A DNA stretch of 64,000 bases from an uncultured Arenicella sp. (GTDB lineage: Bacteria; Pseudomonadota; Gammaproteobacteria; Arenicellales; Arenicellaceae): positions 1 to 64,000 of the forward strand of contig CALINO010000004.1 of the NCBI GenBank assembly GCA_938045295.1, read 5' to 3'. Shown here piece after piece: positions 17,845-27,451 of this stretch (the first letter of the stretch is position 1; every line of letters begins with the position of its first letter). The notes below the pieces were generated by a model, which saw nothing but the letters and a program-made list of their open reading frames with translations, was not told the origin of the DNA and did not search any database. The position numbers were made by a program, and so were the translations under genes.

Positions 17845-18483
17845 ATGAATATAGATTGGTCACAGATTGAAACCGTGTTGCTCGATATGGACGGCACGTT
17901 GTTGGATTTGCATTTTGATAATCACTTCTGGCGCCACCACATGCCGCAAGTGTACGCCGAGCAAAACGGCGTCAGTTTGCAAGACACCTATCAAAAACTT
18001 GAGCCTATGTTTCAAAGCCTTGAGGGCACGCTTGATTGGTATTGTGTGGATTATTGGTCGCAAGCGCTGGGCGTGGATGTCATGGCGCTCAAACGCGAGG
18101 TTGCTGACCGCATTGCTTACCGACCCAATGCCGAAGCCTTTTTAAAACGCTGTGTTGATCAAGTGGGTGATGTGCGCATGGTCACCAATGGGCATCGAAA
18201 GGTGTTGAACCTGAAAATAGAGCGCACACAGATAGATCAATATTTTAATCACATGGTGTGCTCGCACGAATTAGAGCACCCCAAAGAAGAGCAAGAGTTT
18301 TGGCACCACCTACAACAAACGTCGCCTTTTGACCCTAAAAAAACATTGTTTGTTGATGATAACGAAGCGGTACTTAACTCGGCGGCTGAATACGGTATTC
18401 AGCATCTTTACAGTATTGCCAAGCCAGATTCGAAACGTGAGCGAGAAATACCTAGCCAGTTTCCGATGATTGAGTCGTTTTAG
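17845..18483 (+). CDS. yrfG: YrfG-type GMP/IMP nucleotidase (HAD superfamily)
   Basis: HAD-family phosphatase of 212 aa, closely patterned on E. coli YrfG, which removes phosphate from GMP and IMP. The nucleophile motif VLLDMDGTLLDLHFDN is near the N-terminus, the second motif is VTNGHRKV, the Lys is in HPKEEQEFWHHL and the acidic motif is TLFVDDNEAVLNSA. DWYCVDYWSQALGVD in the cap is specific for this subgroup. E. coli places another HAD gene (yigB) between xerC and uvrD; here this one occupies roughly the same neighbourhood but on the opposite strand. No ribosome site is visible before the ATG. Confidence 0.88.
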   Translation: MNIDWSQIETVLLDMDGTLLDLHFDNHFWRHHMPQVYAEQNGVSLQDTYQKLEPMFQSLEGTLDWYCVDYWSQALGVDVMALKREVADRIAYRPNAEAFLKRCVDQVGDVRMVTNGHRKVLNLKIERTQIDQYFNHMVCSHELEHPKEEQEFWHHLQQTSPFDPKKTLFVDDNEAVLNSAAEYGIQHLYSIAKPDSKREREIPSQFPMIESF

Positions 18484-18622
18484 GGGGTAGAGGTGAGATG
18501 CGATTTTGTAGTTGGATGATGTGATCCCTGTCTTATTGGCCTCTAAACCACATACATTCAAAATTAGTCGTAAAAACAGTTTTACGCTATCATTATAGTT
18601 TTGAGTATTAAGGGAATAAACT

Positions 18623-19534
18623 TTGGTAAATAGAAAAATTTTTCCACAATGTATCATTCTTGTCATTCTGCTGATGCTGAGTGCATGCACATCCACTACG
18701 GCGCGATTTCCAAGTTATGTTGAGAGTGTAAAGACACACTCGCAAATACCCGTTGTCATAGATGTGTTGATGCACCGTGATATCGTTGGCACTAAGCTTG
18801 GTTATAATGAACAAGTTAATCAAGAGGCAATGGAAACTGCGGTACAAGTAATTACGGAACAGTTAGAGGAGCGAAATTTCACTCCGCTGATACACAAAAC
18901 TCTGCATGGTCTTGCATATGATTGGCATGAAAAAGATAACTGGACTAAGTCCGCCAATTGGAGCTCTACTGGTAAAGCATACAGAGGTCTGCTTTTAGAT
19001 CAGGATGGTGATCCTTGGTTAACCAGCGAGAATCATGACTTTTTGCTGTCATTGTTCGACACTGCTGAATATATAAATCTATCTAAGGGTGTGGCACTAG
19101 AAGAGGCCACAATTAAAATGATAGAGGGTGCAGAAAAGTCTGGAAGCTCTCGCAGGCCATTACGGGCTATTCAGCTCGATTCGAATTTATTTTCCGAATT
19201 AAATACAAATACGGTGATGTTTGTTCGTATACGAGGCCGCTATCAAAAACTCAGTAAATTCCTTGCGAACGGCGTTCTTTGGGGTGGTTTAACAAGTGCA
19301 GCAACTGGTGGGCTAGTGCTTATCCCGCAAGGCAGTTATGCAACAAGTGAGGTTGTTGTCTACGATCTGGAGGCGAAAGAAATCTTATGGAATTACAAAT
19401 TAAGTCGTGAAACAAAAAAAAGCATAGAGTTGTCTTTAAGAGGGCTGTTCAAAGCGTACCCTAATCGTGATGGCGACTACATTGGGAGGCAGAAAAAAAC
19501 CAAAAAGAAGAATGCGCCACGACCCGGAAGGTAA
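18623..19534 (+). CDS. Hypothetical lipoprotein
   Basis: Predicted lipoprotein of 303 aa. The signal peptide ends with the lipobox LMLSAC near residue 22. The mature part has mixed alpha/beta character, contains a hydrophobic glycine-rich stretch (ANGVLWGGLTSAATGGLVLIP, about 226-246) and ends in a strongly basic tail. I do not recognise a family with certainty. The glycine-rich segment followed by VVVYDLEAKEILWNYK resembles lipoproteins that report on envelope complexes, but that is only a resemblance. Start is TTG with AAGGGAA about 7 bases upstream. It is alone on the plus strand between yrfG and convergent uvrD. Confidence 0.7.
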   Translation: MVNRKIFPQCIILVILLMLSACTSTTARFPSYVESVKTHSQIPVVIDVLMHRDIVGTKLGYNEQVNQEAMETAVQVITEQLEERNFTPLIHKTLHGLAYDWHEKDNWTKSANWSSTGKAYRGLLLDQDGDPWLTSENHDFLLSLFDTAEYINLSKGVALEEATIKMIEGAEKSGSSRRPLRAIQLDSNLFSELNTNTVMFVRIRGRYQKLSKFLANGVLWGGLTSAATGGLVLIPQGSYATSEVVVYDLEAKEILWNYKLSRETKKSIELSLRGLFKAYPNRDGDYIGRQKKTKKKNAPRPGR

Positions 19535-19612
19535 AGTAAACTGAAAGGACTTCAACATGGCCTTAAGAAAAATTTTAGGGTTGGTGCTCAATTGCGCGTG
19601 AAGCGCCTTGAG

Positions 19613-21787
19613 TTAAGCTTGGCTTAAATTAGCGTAAGCCAGCACCAGCCATTTGCTGCCCACATCAGAAAAATTAATTTGCACTCGGGCGTATTCGCCG
19701 TGGCCTTCTAAATTGGTGACCATACCATCGCCAAATTTCGGGTGAGTGACTTGCATGCCTACGGCAATGCCGCTTTCGTGAGCGCTTTGGTCATCTACCC
19801 AATCGCTATTTTTTCTCACCGGTGCTGAGTACGTATTTTTAGGCTTAGCGCGCACTGAAACTAACAGCTCATTGGGGATCTCACCCAAAAAGCGTGATGG
19901 GCTGGTGTATTTTTCTGAGCCGTACAGGCGGCGCATTTCGGCGTGGCTTAACCACAGTTGTTGCATGGCACGAGTCATGCCGACGTAGCATAAGCGGCGT
20001 TCTTCTTCTAAGCGCCCAGAGCCTTCATCCAGCGACCGTTGGTGTGGAAATAAACCTTCTTCAAGCCCGGTTAAAAAGACTAACGGAAATTCCAAGCCTT
20101 TAGCAGTGTGCAAGCTCATGAGCTGCACGCAGTCTTCCCATTCTTCGGCTTGGCCGTCGCCCGCTTCGAGTGCGGCATGAGCCAAGAAAGACGCTAATGG
20201 TGGTAAGTCGTCTTCGGTTTCTTCCACTTCGTAGCCGCGTGCGGCGGTTACCAGCTCTTGTAAGTTTTCAACCCGTGCTTGGCCTTTCTCGCCTTTTTCT
20301 TTTTGAAAGTGCTCGATCAATTTGCTGAGATCTAACATGATTTCAATTTGTTGGAACAGGTCTTGATCCGTGATTTGTGAGCGAATCTCTTGAATCAGCT
20401 CAATAAACTTAGCCAGCGCGGTGCTGGCTCGGCTGGTGAGCTGTGAGCTGGTAATCAGTTGATTGGCCGCATCCCACAATGAGATTTGGTTGGCTCGGGC
20501 AAATTCACGCACATGATCGACCGTTTTATTGCCAATGCCACGAGTGGGGGTGTTAACGATGCGTTCAAATGATGGGTCGTCGTCGCTGCGGGTGCACAGC
20601 CGTAAATAGGCCAGTGCGTCTTTGATTTCAGCGCGCTCGAAAAAGCGTAAGCCGCCGTACACTCGATATGGCATGCCGGCTTGCATCAGTTGTTCTTCAA
20701 AGGTGCGAGATTGAGCGTTGGAGCGATATAAAATGGCCACCTCGCTGCGCACGCCACCGTCGTTGACCCAAGCTTGAATTTGTTCAATGACAAAACGGGC
20801 TTCGTCGCGTTCATCGTAGGCGGTGTAAAGCTTGACCGGTTCGCCTTCTTCGCTAGCCGTCCACAGTTTTTTGCCAAGCCGAGTGTCGTTATGCTGAATA
20901 ACCGCATTAGCGGCATCTAAAATATTGGTGGTTGAGCGGTAATTTTGCTCAAGCCGGACGGTTTTTGTATCTGGAAAATCTTGCTCAAATTGCAGTATGT
21001 TTTCCACCTTAGCACCACGCCAACCGTAAATGCTTTGATCGTCGTCGCCTACGGCAAACAAATTACGAGATTGAGCAACCAGCAAACGTAACCAAGCGTA
21101 TTGAATGCTATTCGTGTCTTGAAATTCGTCCACCAGCACGTGTTGAAAACGATCTTGATAGCGCGCGCGCAGAACCTCATTGTTTTTTAATAATTCATAG
21201 GCTCTGAGAAGTAGCTCAGAAAAGTCAATGAGCCCAAATCGCTGACATAAGGTTTCGTAATGGCTGTACACGGCCAGTAGGGTTTGCTGTTGTGGGTCAT
21301 TGCTGTGCGGCACATTAGCCGGGCGCCGGCCTTCTTCTTTGTGGGCGCTGATGTACCATTGCACTTGTTTGGGTGGCCAATAGGCCTCGTCTAAGGCCAT
21401 TTCTTTTAAGCAGCGCTTGACCATTCTGAGTTGGTCGTCGCTGTCTAAAATTTGAAACGCTTGCGGCAGATTGGCTTCTTTGTAATGTTGCCTTAATAGG
21501 CGATGAGCAAGGCTATGAAAGGTGCCTATCCACATGCCCCCCATGGGCAGACCTAGTATATCTTCAATGCGGCCGCGCATTTCTCGGCTGGCTTTATTGG
21601 TGAAGGTGACCGCCAAAATAGATAGCGGCGAAACGTTATGCGCTTCAACCAAATAGGCAATGCGCGAGGTAAGAACGCGGGTTTTACCGCTGCCTGCGCC
21701 TGCCAAAATAAGCAAGGGCCCAGGCGCGGCGGCCACGGCTTCGCGTTGCGCGTCATTGAGCTCATTGAAGATATGAGAGATGTCCAT
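19613..21787 (-). CDS. uvrD: DNA helicase II (UvrD)
   Basis: Superfamily 1A 3'-5' helicase for mismatch and nucleotide excision repair. The 724 aa length matches UvrD. Motifs in order: Q motif LNDAQREAV, Walker A AGAGSGKTRVL, Ia TFTNKASREM, Walker B HVLVDEFQDTN, III VGDDDQSIYGWRGA, IV VRLEQNYRS, V TAKGLEFPLVFLTGLEEGLFPH and VI EERRLCYVGMTRA. The C-terminal Tudor-like segment (VTHPKFGDGMV) binds RNA polymerase in relatives. It follows glmS by 6 bp on the same strand, an arrangement that suggests a glmU-glmS-uvrD transcript. Confidence 0.96.
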   Translation of the reverse strand: MDISHIFNELNDAQREAVAAAPGPLLILAGAGSGKTRVLTSRIAYLVEAHNVSPLSILAVTFTNKASREMRGRIEDILGLPMGGMWIGTFHSLAHRLLRQHYKEANLPQAFQILDSDDQLRMVKRCLKEMALDEAYWPPKQVQWYISAHKEEGRRPANVPHSNDPQQQTLLAVYSHYETLCQRFGLIDFSELLLRAYELLKNNEVLRARYQDRFQHVLVDEFQDTNSIQYAWLRLLVAQSRNLFAVGDDDQSIYGWRGAKVENILQFEQDFPDTKTVRLEQNYRSTTNILDAANAVIQHNDTRLGKKLWTASEEGEPVKLYTAYDERDEARFVIEQIQAWVNDGGVRSEVAILYRSNAQSRTFEEQLMQAGMPYRVYGGLRFFERAEIKDALAYLRLCTRSDDDPSFERIVNTPTRGIGNKTVDHVREFARANQISLWDAANQLITSSQLTSRASTALAKFIELIQEIRSQITDQDLFQQIEIMLDLSKLIEHFQKEKGEKGQARVENLQELVTAARGYEVEETEDDLPPLASFLAHAALEAGDGQAEEWEDCVQLMSLHTAKGLEFPLVFLTGLEEGLFPHQRSLDEGSGRLEEERRLCYVGMTRAMQQLWLSHAEMRRLYGSEKYTSPSRFLGEIPNELLVSVRAKPKNTYSAPVRKNSDWVDDQSAHESGIAVGMQVTHPKFGDGMVTNLEGHGEYARVQINFSDVGSKWLVLAYANLSQA

Positions 21788-21793
21788 ATAACG

Positions 21794-23629
21794 CTATTCG
21801 ACCGTAACAGATTTGGCTAAGTTGCGTGGTTTGTCTATGTCTGTGCCTTTGATTAATGCAACGTGGTAGGCCAGTAATTGAAGTGGCACTACGTACAGTA
21901 TGGGGGCGATGTGGTTGTGCACTGGAGCCACATTAAGCACCATGGTTTCATCGTCGCTTTGTAGGCCTGATTCTTCGTCGGCAAATACGAACAGCTTGCC
22001 GCCGCGGGCTCGAACTTCTTCTAAATTAGATTTGAGTTTTTCGAGTAATTCATCGTTAGGTGCCACGGCAACCACCGGCATATCTTCGTCGATGAGTGCT
22101 AATGGGCCGTGTTTCAGCTCGCCAGCGGCATAAGCCTCGGCGTGAATATAGGAAATTTCTTTAAGTTTGAGTGCGCCTTCCATTGCAATTGGGAAATGCG
22201 CCCCACGGCCTAAAAATAATGCGTGTTCTTTGTTGCCGAAGTGCTTAGACATGGCAATGATCTGTTCTTCCAGTTCTATCACATTGTCTATTTGTTGCGG
22301 CAGTGTGCGCAATTCACGCACAATTTCAGACTCCATATCATCAATGCGGCGGCCATCGCCTTGCATGCGGCGGCGCAAGCAAACGGCGATCAATAGTAGC
22401 GTGACTAGCTGTGTGGTAAAGGCCTTAGTAGACGCCACGCCGATTTCGCGCCCAGCGTGAGTGAATATGGTTAAATCACTGGCTCTCACTAATGAACTTT
22501 CAGGCACATTGCAAACACATAGGGTGTTTGAGTAGCCCAGAGTTTTTGCCATTTCCAATGCGGCCATGGTGTCTAAGGTTTCCCCAGATTGAGAAATGGT
22601 CATGAATAAGGTGCCGGGGTTGACCACGTGTTTGCGGTATCGGTATTCACTGGCAATTTCCACATCGCACTTAATGCCAAACTCTTCAAACCAATAACGG
22701 GCAACCGAAGCCGCATAGAAACTGGTGCCGCAGGCCACTATTTTTAGCTCTTTGGTGTTGTCGAAAATTTCTCTGGCATTTTCACCAAATGGTAATTCAA
22801 GCACATTATTAGCGCCAAGCCGGCCTTCGAGTGTTTCGGTAATGGCACGGGTTTGTTCATGAATTTCTTTTTTCATGAAGTGGGCAAAACCGCCTAATTC
22901 AGTCTCGTCATCACTTAGGGTGCTGGTTCTTATTTCACGTTCAACCGCTTGGCCATTGCTATCAAACACCTCAACAGAATTGCTGGTAATTTTGGCCAAG
23001 TCACCGTCTTCTAATACGATGTATTTTTGCGCTACAGGAATCAGTGCTGACATGTCTGATGCGATGAAATTTTCACCTTCGCCCAAGCCAATAAGCAATG
23101 GTGACCCGCTTCTAGCTGCAACCAATAAATCCGGTTGTTGCTTGGAAACCACGCCAAGACCGTATGCGCCTTCCAGCTCGCCCACTGTTTTCTGTACGGC
23201 TTTAAATAAGCCGGCACCTTGCTGCATGTGCCAATCAATTTGATGCACAATCACTTCGGTATCAGTTTCTGATGAAAATACGAAGCCAGCTGCTTTTTGC
23301 GAGGCGCGTAATTCTTGGTGGTTTTCAATAATGCCGTTGTGCACCACAGCCACTTGCGATGAGCTGGTGTGCGGGTGTGCGTTACGTTGCGCGGGTCGGC
23401 CGTGGGTGGCCCAGCGTGTGTGTGCAACGCCAATGGTGCCAGTAACATCACTGCAAATTTTTTCTAAGTTTGCCACGCGTCCTACGCTGCGCTTAAGATC
23501 GAGTGATTGTTGTGCGTCGACCACCGCTAAGCCTGCTGAATCGTAACCTCGATATTCGAGCCGTTTCAAACCGTCAACTAAAATAGGGGTTACATCACGA
23601 TTTGAGATCGCGCCTACAATTCCACACAT
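21794..23629 (-). CDS. glmS: Glutamine-fructose-6-phosphate aminotransferase (isomerizing)
   Basis: Makes glucosamine-6-phosphate, the first amino sugar for peptidoglycan and LPS. The protein has 611 aa. Cys2 after the start Met (MCGIVGAISNRDV) is the glutaminase nucleophile. The N-terminal glutamine amidotransferase domain covers about 1-240, with THTRWATHGRP-type loop (VAHTRWATHGRPAQRNAHPH). Two SIS isomerase domains follow (about 290-420 and 460-600), and the C-terminus DKPRNLAKSVTVE is canonical. It starts 9 bp after glmU, so the two are an operon as in many gammaproteobacteria. Confidence 0.97.
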   Translation of the reverse strand: MCGIVGAISNRDVTPILVDGLKRLEYRGYDSAGLAVVDAQQSLDLKRSVGRVANLEKICSDVTGTIGVAHTRWATHGRPAQRNAHPHTSSSQVAVVHNGIIENHQELRASQKAAGFVFSSETDTEVIVHQIDWHMQQGAGLFKAVQKTVGELEGAYGLGVVSKQQPDLLVAARSGSPLLIGLGEGENFIASDMSALIPVAQKYIVLEDGDLAKITSNSVEVFDSNGQAVEREIRTSTLSDDETELGGFAHFMKKEIHEQTRAITETLEGRLGANNVLELPFGENAREIFDNTKELKIVACGTSFYAASVARYWFEEFGIKCDVEIASEYRYRKHVVNPGTLFMTISQSGETLDTMAALEMAKTLGYSNTLCVCNVPESSLVRASDLTIFTHAGREIGVASTKAFTTQLVTLLLIAVCLRRRMQGDGRRIDDMESEIVRELRTLPQQIDNVIELEEQIIAMSKHFGNKEHALFLGRGAHFPIAMEGALKLKEISYIHAEAYAAGELKHGPLALIDEDMPVVAVAPNDELLEKLKSNLEEVRARGGKLFVFADEESGLQSDDETMVLNVAPVHNHIAPILYVVPLQLLAYHVALIKGTDIDKPRNLAKSVTVE

Positions 23630-23638
23630 ATTTTTACC

Positions 23639-25027
23639 TTACTTCTTGTTTTTTACCGGGCGTTGCCAGCCGGTTAATTCACGTTGTTTATTACGGCTGA
23701 TAGCCAATGTGTCAGCAGAAACATTGCTGGTGATGGTGGAGCCTGCGCCAATGGTTGCCCCATCCCCAATGGTGACTGGTGCTACTAGTTGGCAGTCTGA
23801 GCCAACAAATACGTCATTGCCAATGGTGGTTTGGTGTTTATTCGCGCCATCGTAATTGCAGGTAATGACGCCGGCGCCGATATTAGTATTGCGGCCAACA
23901 TTGGCGTCGCCAACGTAGCTCAAGTGGTTAACTTTGGCGCCAGCATCTAATTGTGCATTTTTAGTTTCCACAAAATTGCCAATTTTAACCTTTTCGGCCA
24001 ATTGCGTGCCGGGTCGCAGTCGAGCAAACGGGCCTATTTGAGCGTGGCTGTGTATGCGCGCGCTTTCAATGACTGTGTTGGCGTGAATTTCTACGTTATC
24101 GGCAATTTGGCTGTCACTAATCACGCAGTTGGGTGCAATCGTTACATTGCAGCCAATCTGGGTTGGCCCTTGAATAACAACATTTACGTCAATTACGGTG
24201 TCTTGGCCAATAGTGACGTCACCGCGTATATCAATGCGAGAAGGGTCCGCGATGGTGACTCCGGCTTCCATCAACTCAGTCGCTTTGCTAGTTTGATAGA
24301 TGCGTTCAACCTCGGCCAATTGCACTCGGCTGTTGATGCCTTGCACCTCATAATTATTAGCCGGTTGCAGGGTGGTGATGGGGTCGCCCGCCTGATACGC
24401 CAAACCCACCACGTCGGTGAGATAGTATTCTTGTTGTTTGTTGGTGTTTTTTATTTGGCTGAGCCAGCCGGCTAGCGGTGCTTTTCGAGCACAGATAATG
24501 CCGGAGTTTATTTCTGTGATTTTTCGTTGTTCATGGCTTGCGTCTTTTTCTTCAACGATGGCACACACCGAGTCAGTATCGTCGCGGCTGATACGCCCTA
24601 GCCCGAACGGGTTGTCCACAATCGCGGTTAATACCGTTAATGTGTGAGACTGCATAGATGCCACCATGGCCGTTAATGTGTCGCTGTGAATCAGTGGCAC
24701 ATCGGCGGTTAGCATTAACACATTGGCATTCTCAGGAATGCTGGGCAAGGCTTGAGTAACCGCATGGCCGGTGCCCAGTTGTTCGGTTTGCTCAACAAAT
24801 TGCAATTTTGCGGATTCAGGGTGGTTTGCAAAAGCCTCAATGACTTGATCTTTCTTATGCCCGATAACGACGTGCATTTTGTTGGGGGCTAACGCCGCAG
24901 CACTGTCAATAACATGCCCAAGTAGTGATTTACCCGCAACCTGATGCAAGACTTTTGGGTGTTGCGAGCGCATCCGGCTGCCTTTGCCGGCAGCGAGAAT
25001 AACGATGTGCAGTGGTGGGTTACTCAT
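23639..25027 (-). CDS. glmU: Bifunctional UDP-GlcNAc pyrophosphorylase/glucosamine-1-P acetyltransferase
   Basis: Catalyses the last two steps to UDP-N-acetylglucosamine. From the chosen ATG it has 462 aa, close to E. coli GlmU (456). The nucleotidyltransferase domain begins VILAAGKGSRMRSQHPKVLH. The C-terminal half is a left-handed beta-helix of hexapeptide repeats, with the acetyltransferase part LSYVGDANVGRNTNIGAG near 380. The open frame runs 61 codons further upstream, but that stretch has no similarity to GlmU and crosses the divergent pdxA promoter region. It is translated before glmS in the same unit. Confidence 0.97.
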   Translation of the reverse strand: MSNPPLHIVILAAGKGSRMRSQHPKVLHQVAGKSLLGHVIDSAAALAPNKMHVVIGHKKDQVIEAFANHPESAKLQFVEQTEQLGTGHAVTQALPSIPENANVLMLTADVPLIHSDTLTAMVASMQSHTLTVLTAIVDNPFGLGRISRDDTDSVCAIVEEKDASHEQRKITEINSGIICARKAPLAGWLSQIKNTNKQQEYYLTDVVGLAYQAGDPITTLQPANNYEVQGINSRVQLAEVERIYQTSKATELMEAGVTIADPSRIDIRGDVTIGQDTVIDVNVVIQGPTQIGCNVTIAPNCVISDSQIADNVEIHANTVIESARIHSHAQIGPFARLRPGTQLAEKVKIGNFVETKNAQLDAGAKVNHLSYVGDANVGRNTNIGAGVITCNYDGANKHQTTIGNDVFVGSDCQLVAPVTIGDGATIGAGSTITSNVSADTLAISRNKQRELTGWQRPVKNKK

Positions 25028-25141
25028 GAATGTGATTGGAACAATTCTAAAGCCGACAATTCTAGCAAACCCAAGGCCTTGGCAGTAGTAAAAACCGCAG
25101 TAAAAAATATTTACCAATAAGCGTAATGTTCTCGGACAAGG

Positions 25142-25147
25142 TATAAT
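25142..25147 (+). promoter_or_regulatory. Candidate -10 element for pdxA
   Basis: A perfect TATAAT lies 51 bp before the chosen pdxA ATG. The expected start of transcription (about 25154) excludes the in-frame TTG at 25147 as start codon. No convincing -35 hexamer is visible. Confidence 0.4.
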
Positions 25148-25197
25148 TGTTTCTTTACGAGTCAAAACCGCGAGTCTGTGTGTTAAACCGACGTCAA

Positions 25198-26151
25198 ATG
25201 CTGCCATCATCCGAACTTAAAATCGCTTATACAGTGGGTGAGCCTGCAGGGATTGGCCCAGACATCATTTTGCAACTCATGCAGACGCATGAGTTAGATG
25301 ATGTAGTGGTTGTTGGTGACCGCGAGGCCTTGCAGGCCAGAGCCGATGCCTTAAAACTGACGCTTAAAAAAAATCTTGCGATTGAGCATATTCCAGTTAA
25401 AAACCCAAGCGTGCAAGGTGCCCCAGATGTTACTAACGTGCAAGGGGTGTTACGTATGCTCGATTGTGCGATTGACGGCTGCATGAGCGGTGAGTTTGCT
25501 AGCATGGTGACGGGGCCGCTGCACAAAGGCGTGATTAATGACGCGGGTTATGCCTTCTCCGGTCATACCGAGTATTTGGCCGAAAAAACAGGCGCTGAGT
25601 TGCCGGTGATGTTGCTTGCCACCGAAGCTTTGCGAGTGGCATTGGTGACCACTCACTTACCATTGCGTGACGTGGCAGACGCCATATCTGAAGAATTGGT
25701 GATTAAAATATGCCGCACAGTGCATGAAGATTTTCAGCAAAAATACGGCATTCAAAACCCAAAAATGTTGGTGTGTGGTTTGAACCCGCATGCCGGAGAG
25801 GGCGGGCACTTAGGTTCGGAAGAAATACAAATCATTGAGCCAGCGTTGAGTCAATTACGTTCAGCAGGTTTGGATGTGGTTGGTCCATTACCAGCCGACA
25901 CTTTATTTACCCCTAAATATTTATCCGCGGCCGACGTGTGCATTGCCATGTATCATGATCAGGGCTTACCGGTGCTAAAGTCGCAAGGCTTTGGTGAGGC
26001 CGCCAATATCACCTTGGGCTTACCAATTATTCGAACTTCGGTTGATCACGGCACCGCATTTGATTTGGCGGGCAGTGGTGAGGTCGACATTGGCAGTTTA
26101 AAAACGGCGATTACTGTGGCAAGGCAAATGGTAGCGGCGCAAAATGCATAA
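25198..26151 (+). CDS. pdxA: 4-hydroxythreonine-4-phosphate dehydrogenase (PdxA)
   Basis: Oxidises 4-phosphohydroxy-L-threonine in the DXP-dependent pyridoxal phosphate pathway. From the chosen ATG it has 317 aa. The N-terminus YTVGEPAGIGPDIIL is the family opening. Metal-binding histidines are in FSGHTEYLAEKTG, GLNPHAGEGGHLG and MYHDQGLPVLKSQGFGEAANITLGLP, and RTSVDHGTAFDLAG is also conserved. It diverges from glmU and precedes ksgA by 51 bp, the usual pdxA-ksgA pairing of gammaproteobacteria. Confidence 0.96.
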   Translation: MLPSSELKIAYTVGEPAGIGPDIILQLMQTHELDDVVVVGDREALQARADALKLTLKKNLAIEHIPVKNPSVQGAPDVTNVQGVLRMLDCAIDGCMSGEFASMVTGPLHKGVINDAGYAFSGHTEYLAEKTGAELPVMLLATEALRVALVTTHLPLRDVADAISEELVIKICRTVHEDFQQKYGIQNPKMLVCGLNPHAGEGGHLGSEEIQIIEPALSQLRSAGLDVVGPLPADTLFTPKYLSAADVCIAMYHDQGLPVLKSQGFGEAANITLGLPIIRTSVDHGTAFDLAGSGEVDIGSLKTAITVARQMVAAQNA

Positions 26152-26202
26152 GCTCTTAAGCCTACGTTACCTACATTCACTTAAGCCAATAAAAACAAAA
26201 AC

Positions 26203-26985
26203 ATGAATCAATTTGCAGCCCCCAGAAAATCATTAGGCCAGAACTTCCTGCAAGACCCTAATATTATTAACAAAATAGTGGCAGCGCTGTCGATTCAGCC
26301 GGATGATATTGTGCTGGAAATTGGCCCCGGCCGTGGTGCCCTAACTCATTTAATATTGCCTTTGGCTGGGCAGTTGCATTTGGTCGAATACGACCGTGAT
26401 TTGGTTCAATACTGGCAGCAAAAAGCGCAAACGGCGGCTAATTTAGACGTTCACTCGGCCGATATTCTTAAATTTGATTTGAATCAAGTGATAAGCGCGC
26501 AGCCGCAAAACATTAAAGTAATTGGTAATTTGCCATACAATATATCCAGCCCTGTGCTGTTTCATCTTATGCAATACGCTGATCGTATTGATTCGCAAGT
26601 GGTGATGCTGCAAAAAGAAGTGGTGCAGCGAATGTCGGCGCAACCGGGGGGCAAAGACTACGGGCGCTTGTCAGTCATGTTGCAGCAACGCTACGACATT
26701 GAGTATTTATTCACGGTGCCGCCTGGGGCGTTTTTTCCGCCGCCTAAGGTGGAGTCAGCGATTGCACGTTTGACGCCGTTATCAACCATTTCACACCCCG
26801 TGAATAATCATAAAGAGTTCGAAGGCTTGGTAAAACAGGCGTTTTCTCAGCGTAGAAAAACGTTGCGAAATACCTTGAAAGGCCTATTGAATAGCGAGCA
26901 AATTGAATCTGTTGGCGTTAATCCTGCGGCACGCGCGGAAACCTTGAGTGTGGCTGAGTTTGCGGCGCTGGCAAACTTGTTATAA
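26203..26985 (+). CDS. rsmA: 16S rRNA dimethyladenosine transferase (RsmA/KsgA)
   Basis: Dimethylates two adjacent adenines in helix 45 of 16S rRNA late in small-subunit assembly. The protein is 260 aa. It shows the N-terminal RKSLGQNFLQDPNII, SAM motif I VLEIGPGRGALTHLIL, and the catalytic NLPYNISSPVLFHL motif. The C-terminal helical domain carries FSQRRKTLRNTLKGL. It follows pdxA by 51 bp on the same strand. apaG and apaH, often next in E. coli, are not here; rpmE follows instead. Confidence 0.97.
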   Translation: MNQFAAPRKSLGQNFLQDPNIINKIVAALSIQPDDIVLEIGPGRGALTHLILPLAGQLHLVEYDRDLVQYWQQKAQTAANLDVHSADILKFDLNQVISAQPQNIKVIGNLPYNISSPVLFHLMQYADRIDSQVVMLQKEVVQRMSAQPGGKDYGRLSVMLQQRYDIEYLFTVPPGAFFPPPKVESAIARLTPLSTISHPVNNHKEFEGLVKQAFSQRRKTLRNTLKGLLNSEQIESVGVNPAARAETLSVAEFAALANLL

Positions 26986-27022
26986 AAAGGCCGAAGTTAT
27001 TGAGGATTTATGGCTAAAGCGC

Positions 27023-27051
27023 TTGAACTGCCTTGTGATTTGCCCTAACAT
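27023..27051 (+). promoter_or_regulatory. Candidate sigma-70 promoter for rpmE
   Basis: TTGAAC (27023-27028) and TAACAT (27046-27051) are separated by exactly 17 bp. Transcription would begin near 27058, leaving a leader of about 59 nt before the ATG. L31 leaders can be autoregulatory, but I cannot identify a structure here. Confidence 0.45.
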
Positions 27052-27116
27052 CGCCTGCCCTGAATAATGAATTCGCGCCAAATCACGAATTCGATCTCGT
27101 AATATCGGAGAACATC

Positions 27117-27320
27117 ATGAAAGCAGACATTCATCCACAGTACGGTGAAATTAACGTAACTTGTGCTTGTGGCAACAAGTTTAAAACGGGTTCAACGCTA
27201 GGTGAAGACTTAACGGTTGAAATCTGTTCTGAGTGCCACCCTTTTTACACTGGCAAGCAGAAAGTAATGGATACAGAAGGCCGCGTAGGTCGTTTCAAAT
27301 CTCGTTACGGAAAAAAATAA
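27117..27320 (+). CDS. rpmE: 50S ribosomal protein L31 (zinc-binding form)
   Basis: Bridges the two ribosomal subunits. The 67 aa protein keeps the zinc ligands as CACGN near residue 16 and [13 protein letters not shown] near 38, so it is the C+ form that is usually made when zinc is plentiful. The C-terminal [12 protein letters not shown] is typical. A GGAG site lies just before the ATG. A strong terminator follows 34 bp after the stop, so this is probably a single-gene transcript. Confidence 0.97.
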   Translation: MKADIHPQYGEINVTCACGNKFKTGSTLGEDLTVEICSECHPFYTGKQKVMDTEGRVGRFKSRYGKK

Positions 27321-27354
27321 ACTTAGCGATTGCTCAACGCAAACGTTACGTTAT

Positions 27355-27382
27355 AAAAAAGGCGCCATTAGGCGCCTTTTTT
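27355..27382. terminator. Intrinsic terminator after rpmE, also usable by convergent xthA
   Basis: A perfect 12-bp stem (six A, GGCGCC) around an ATTA loop, followed by six T. The symmetry lets it act on both strands. It stands 70 bp past the xthA stop codon. Confidence 0.93.
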
Positions 27383-27451
27383 ATTGCTCATATTTTTTGT
27401 AATTAGCAATCAGTCTTATTGCTTTAAGGCGTCTCTTTTTAATTAATAGGT

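Noticed and set aside
19557..19601. A 14-codon frame with a ribosome-site-like AAGGA behind the hypothetical lipoprotein (MALRKILGLVLNCA)
   Set aside because: Too short to call. It may be a decayed lipoprotein signal peptide, but nothing supports translation.
23951..24475. A 174-codon plus-strand frame inside glmU
   Set aside because: It is antisense to a clearly recognised, conserved gene and has no family similarity.
25028..25210. N-terminal extension of GlmU by 61 codons
   Set aside because: It has no GlmU similarity and overlaps the divergent pdxA start region; the ATG at 25027 gives the standard length.
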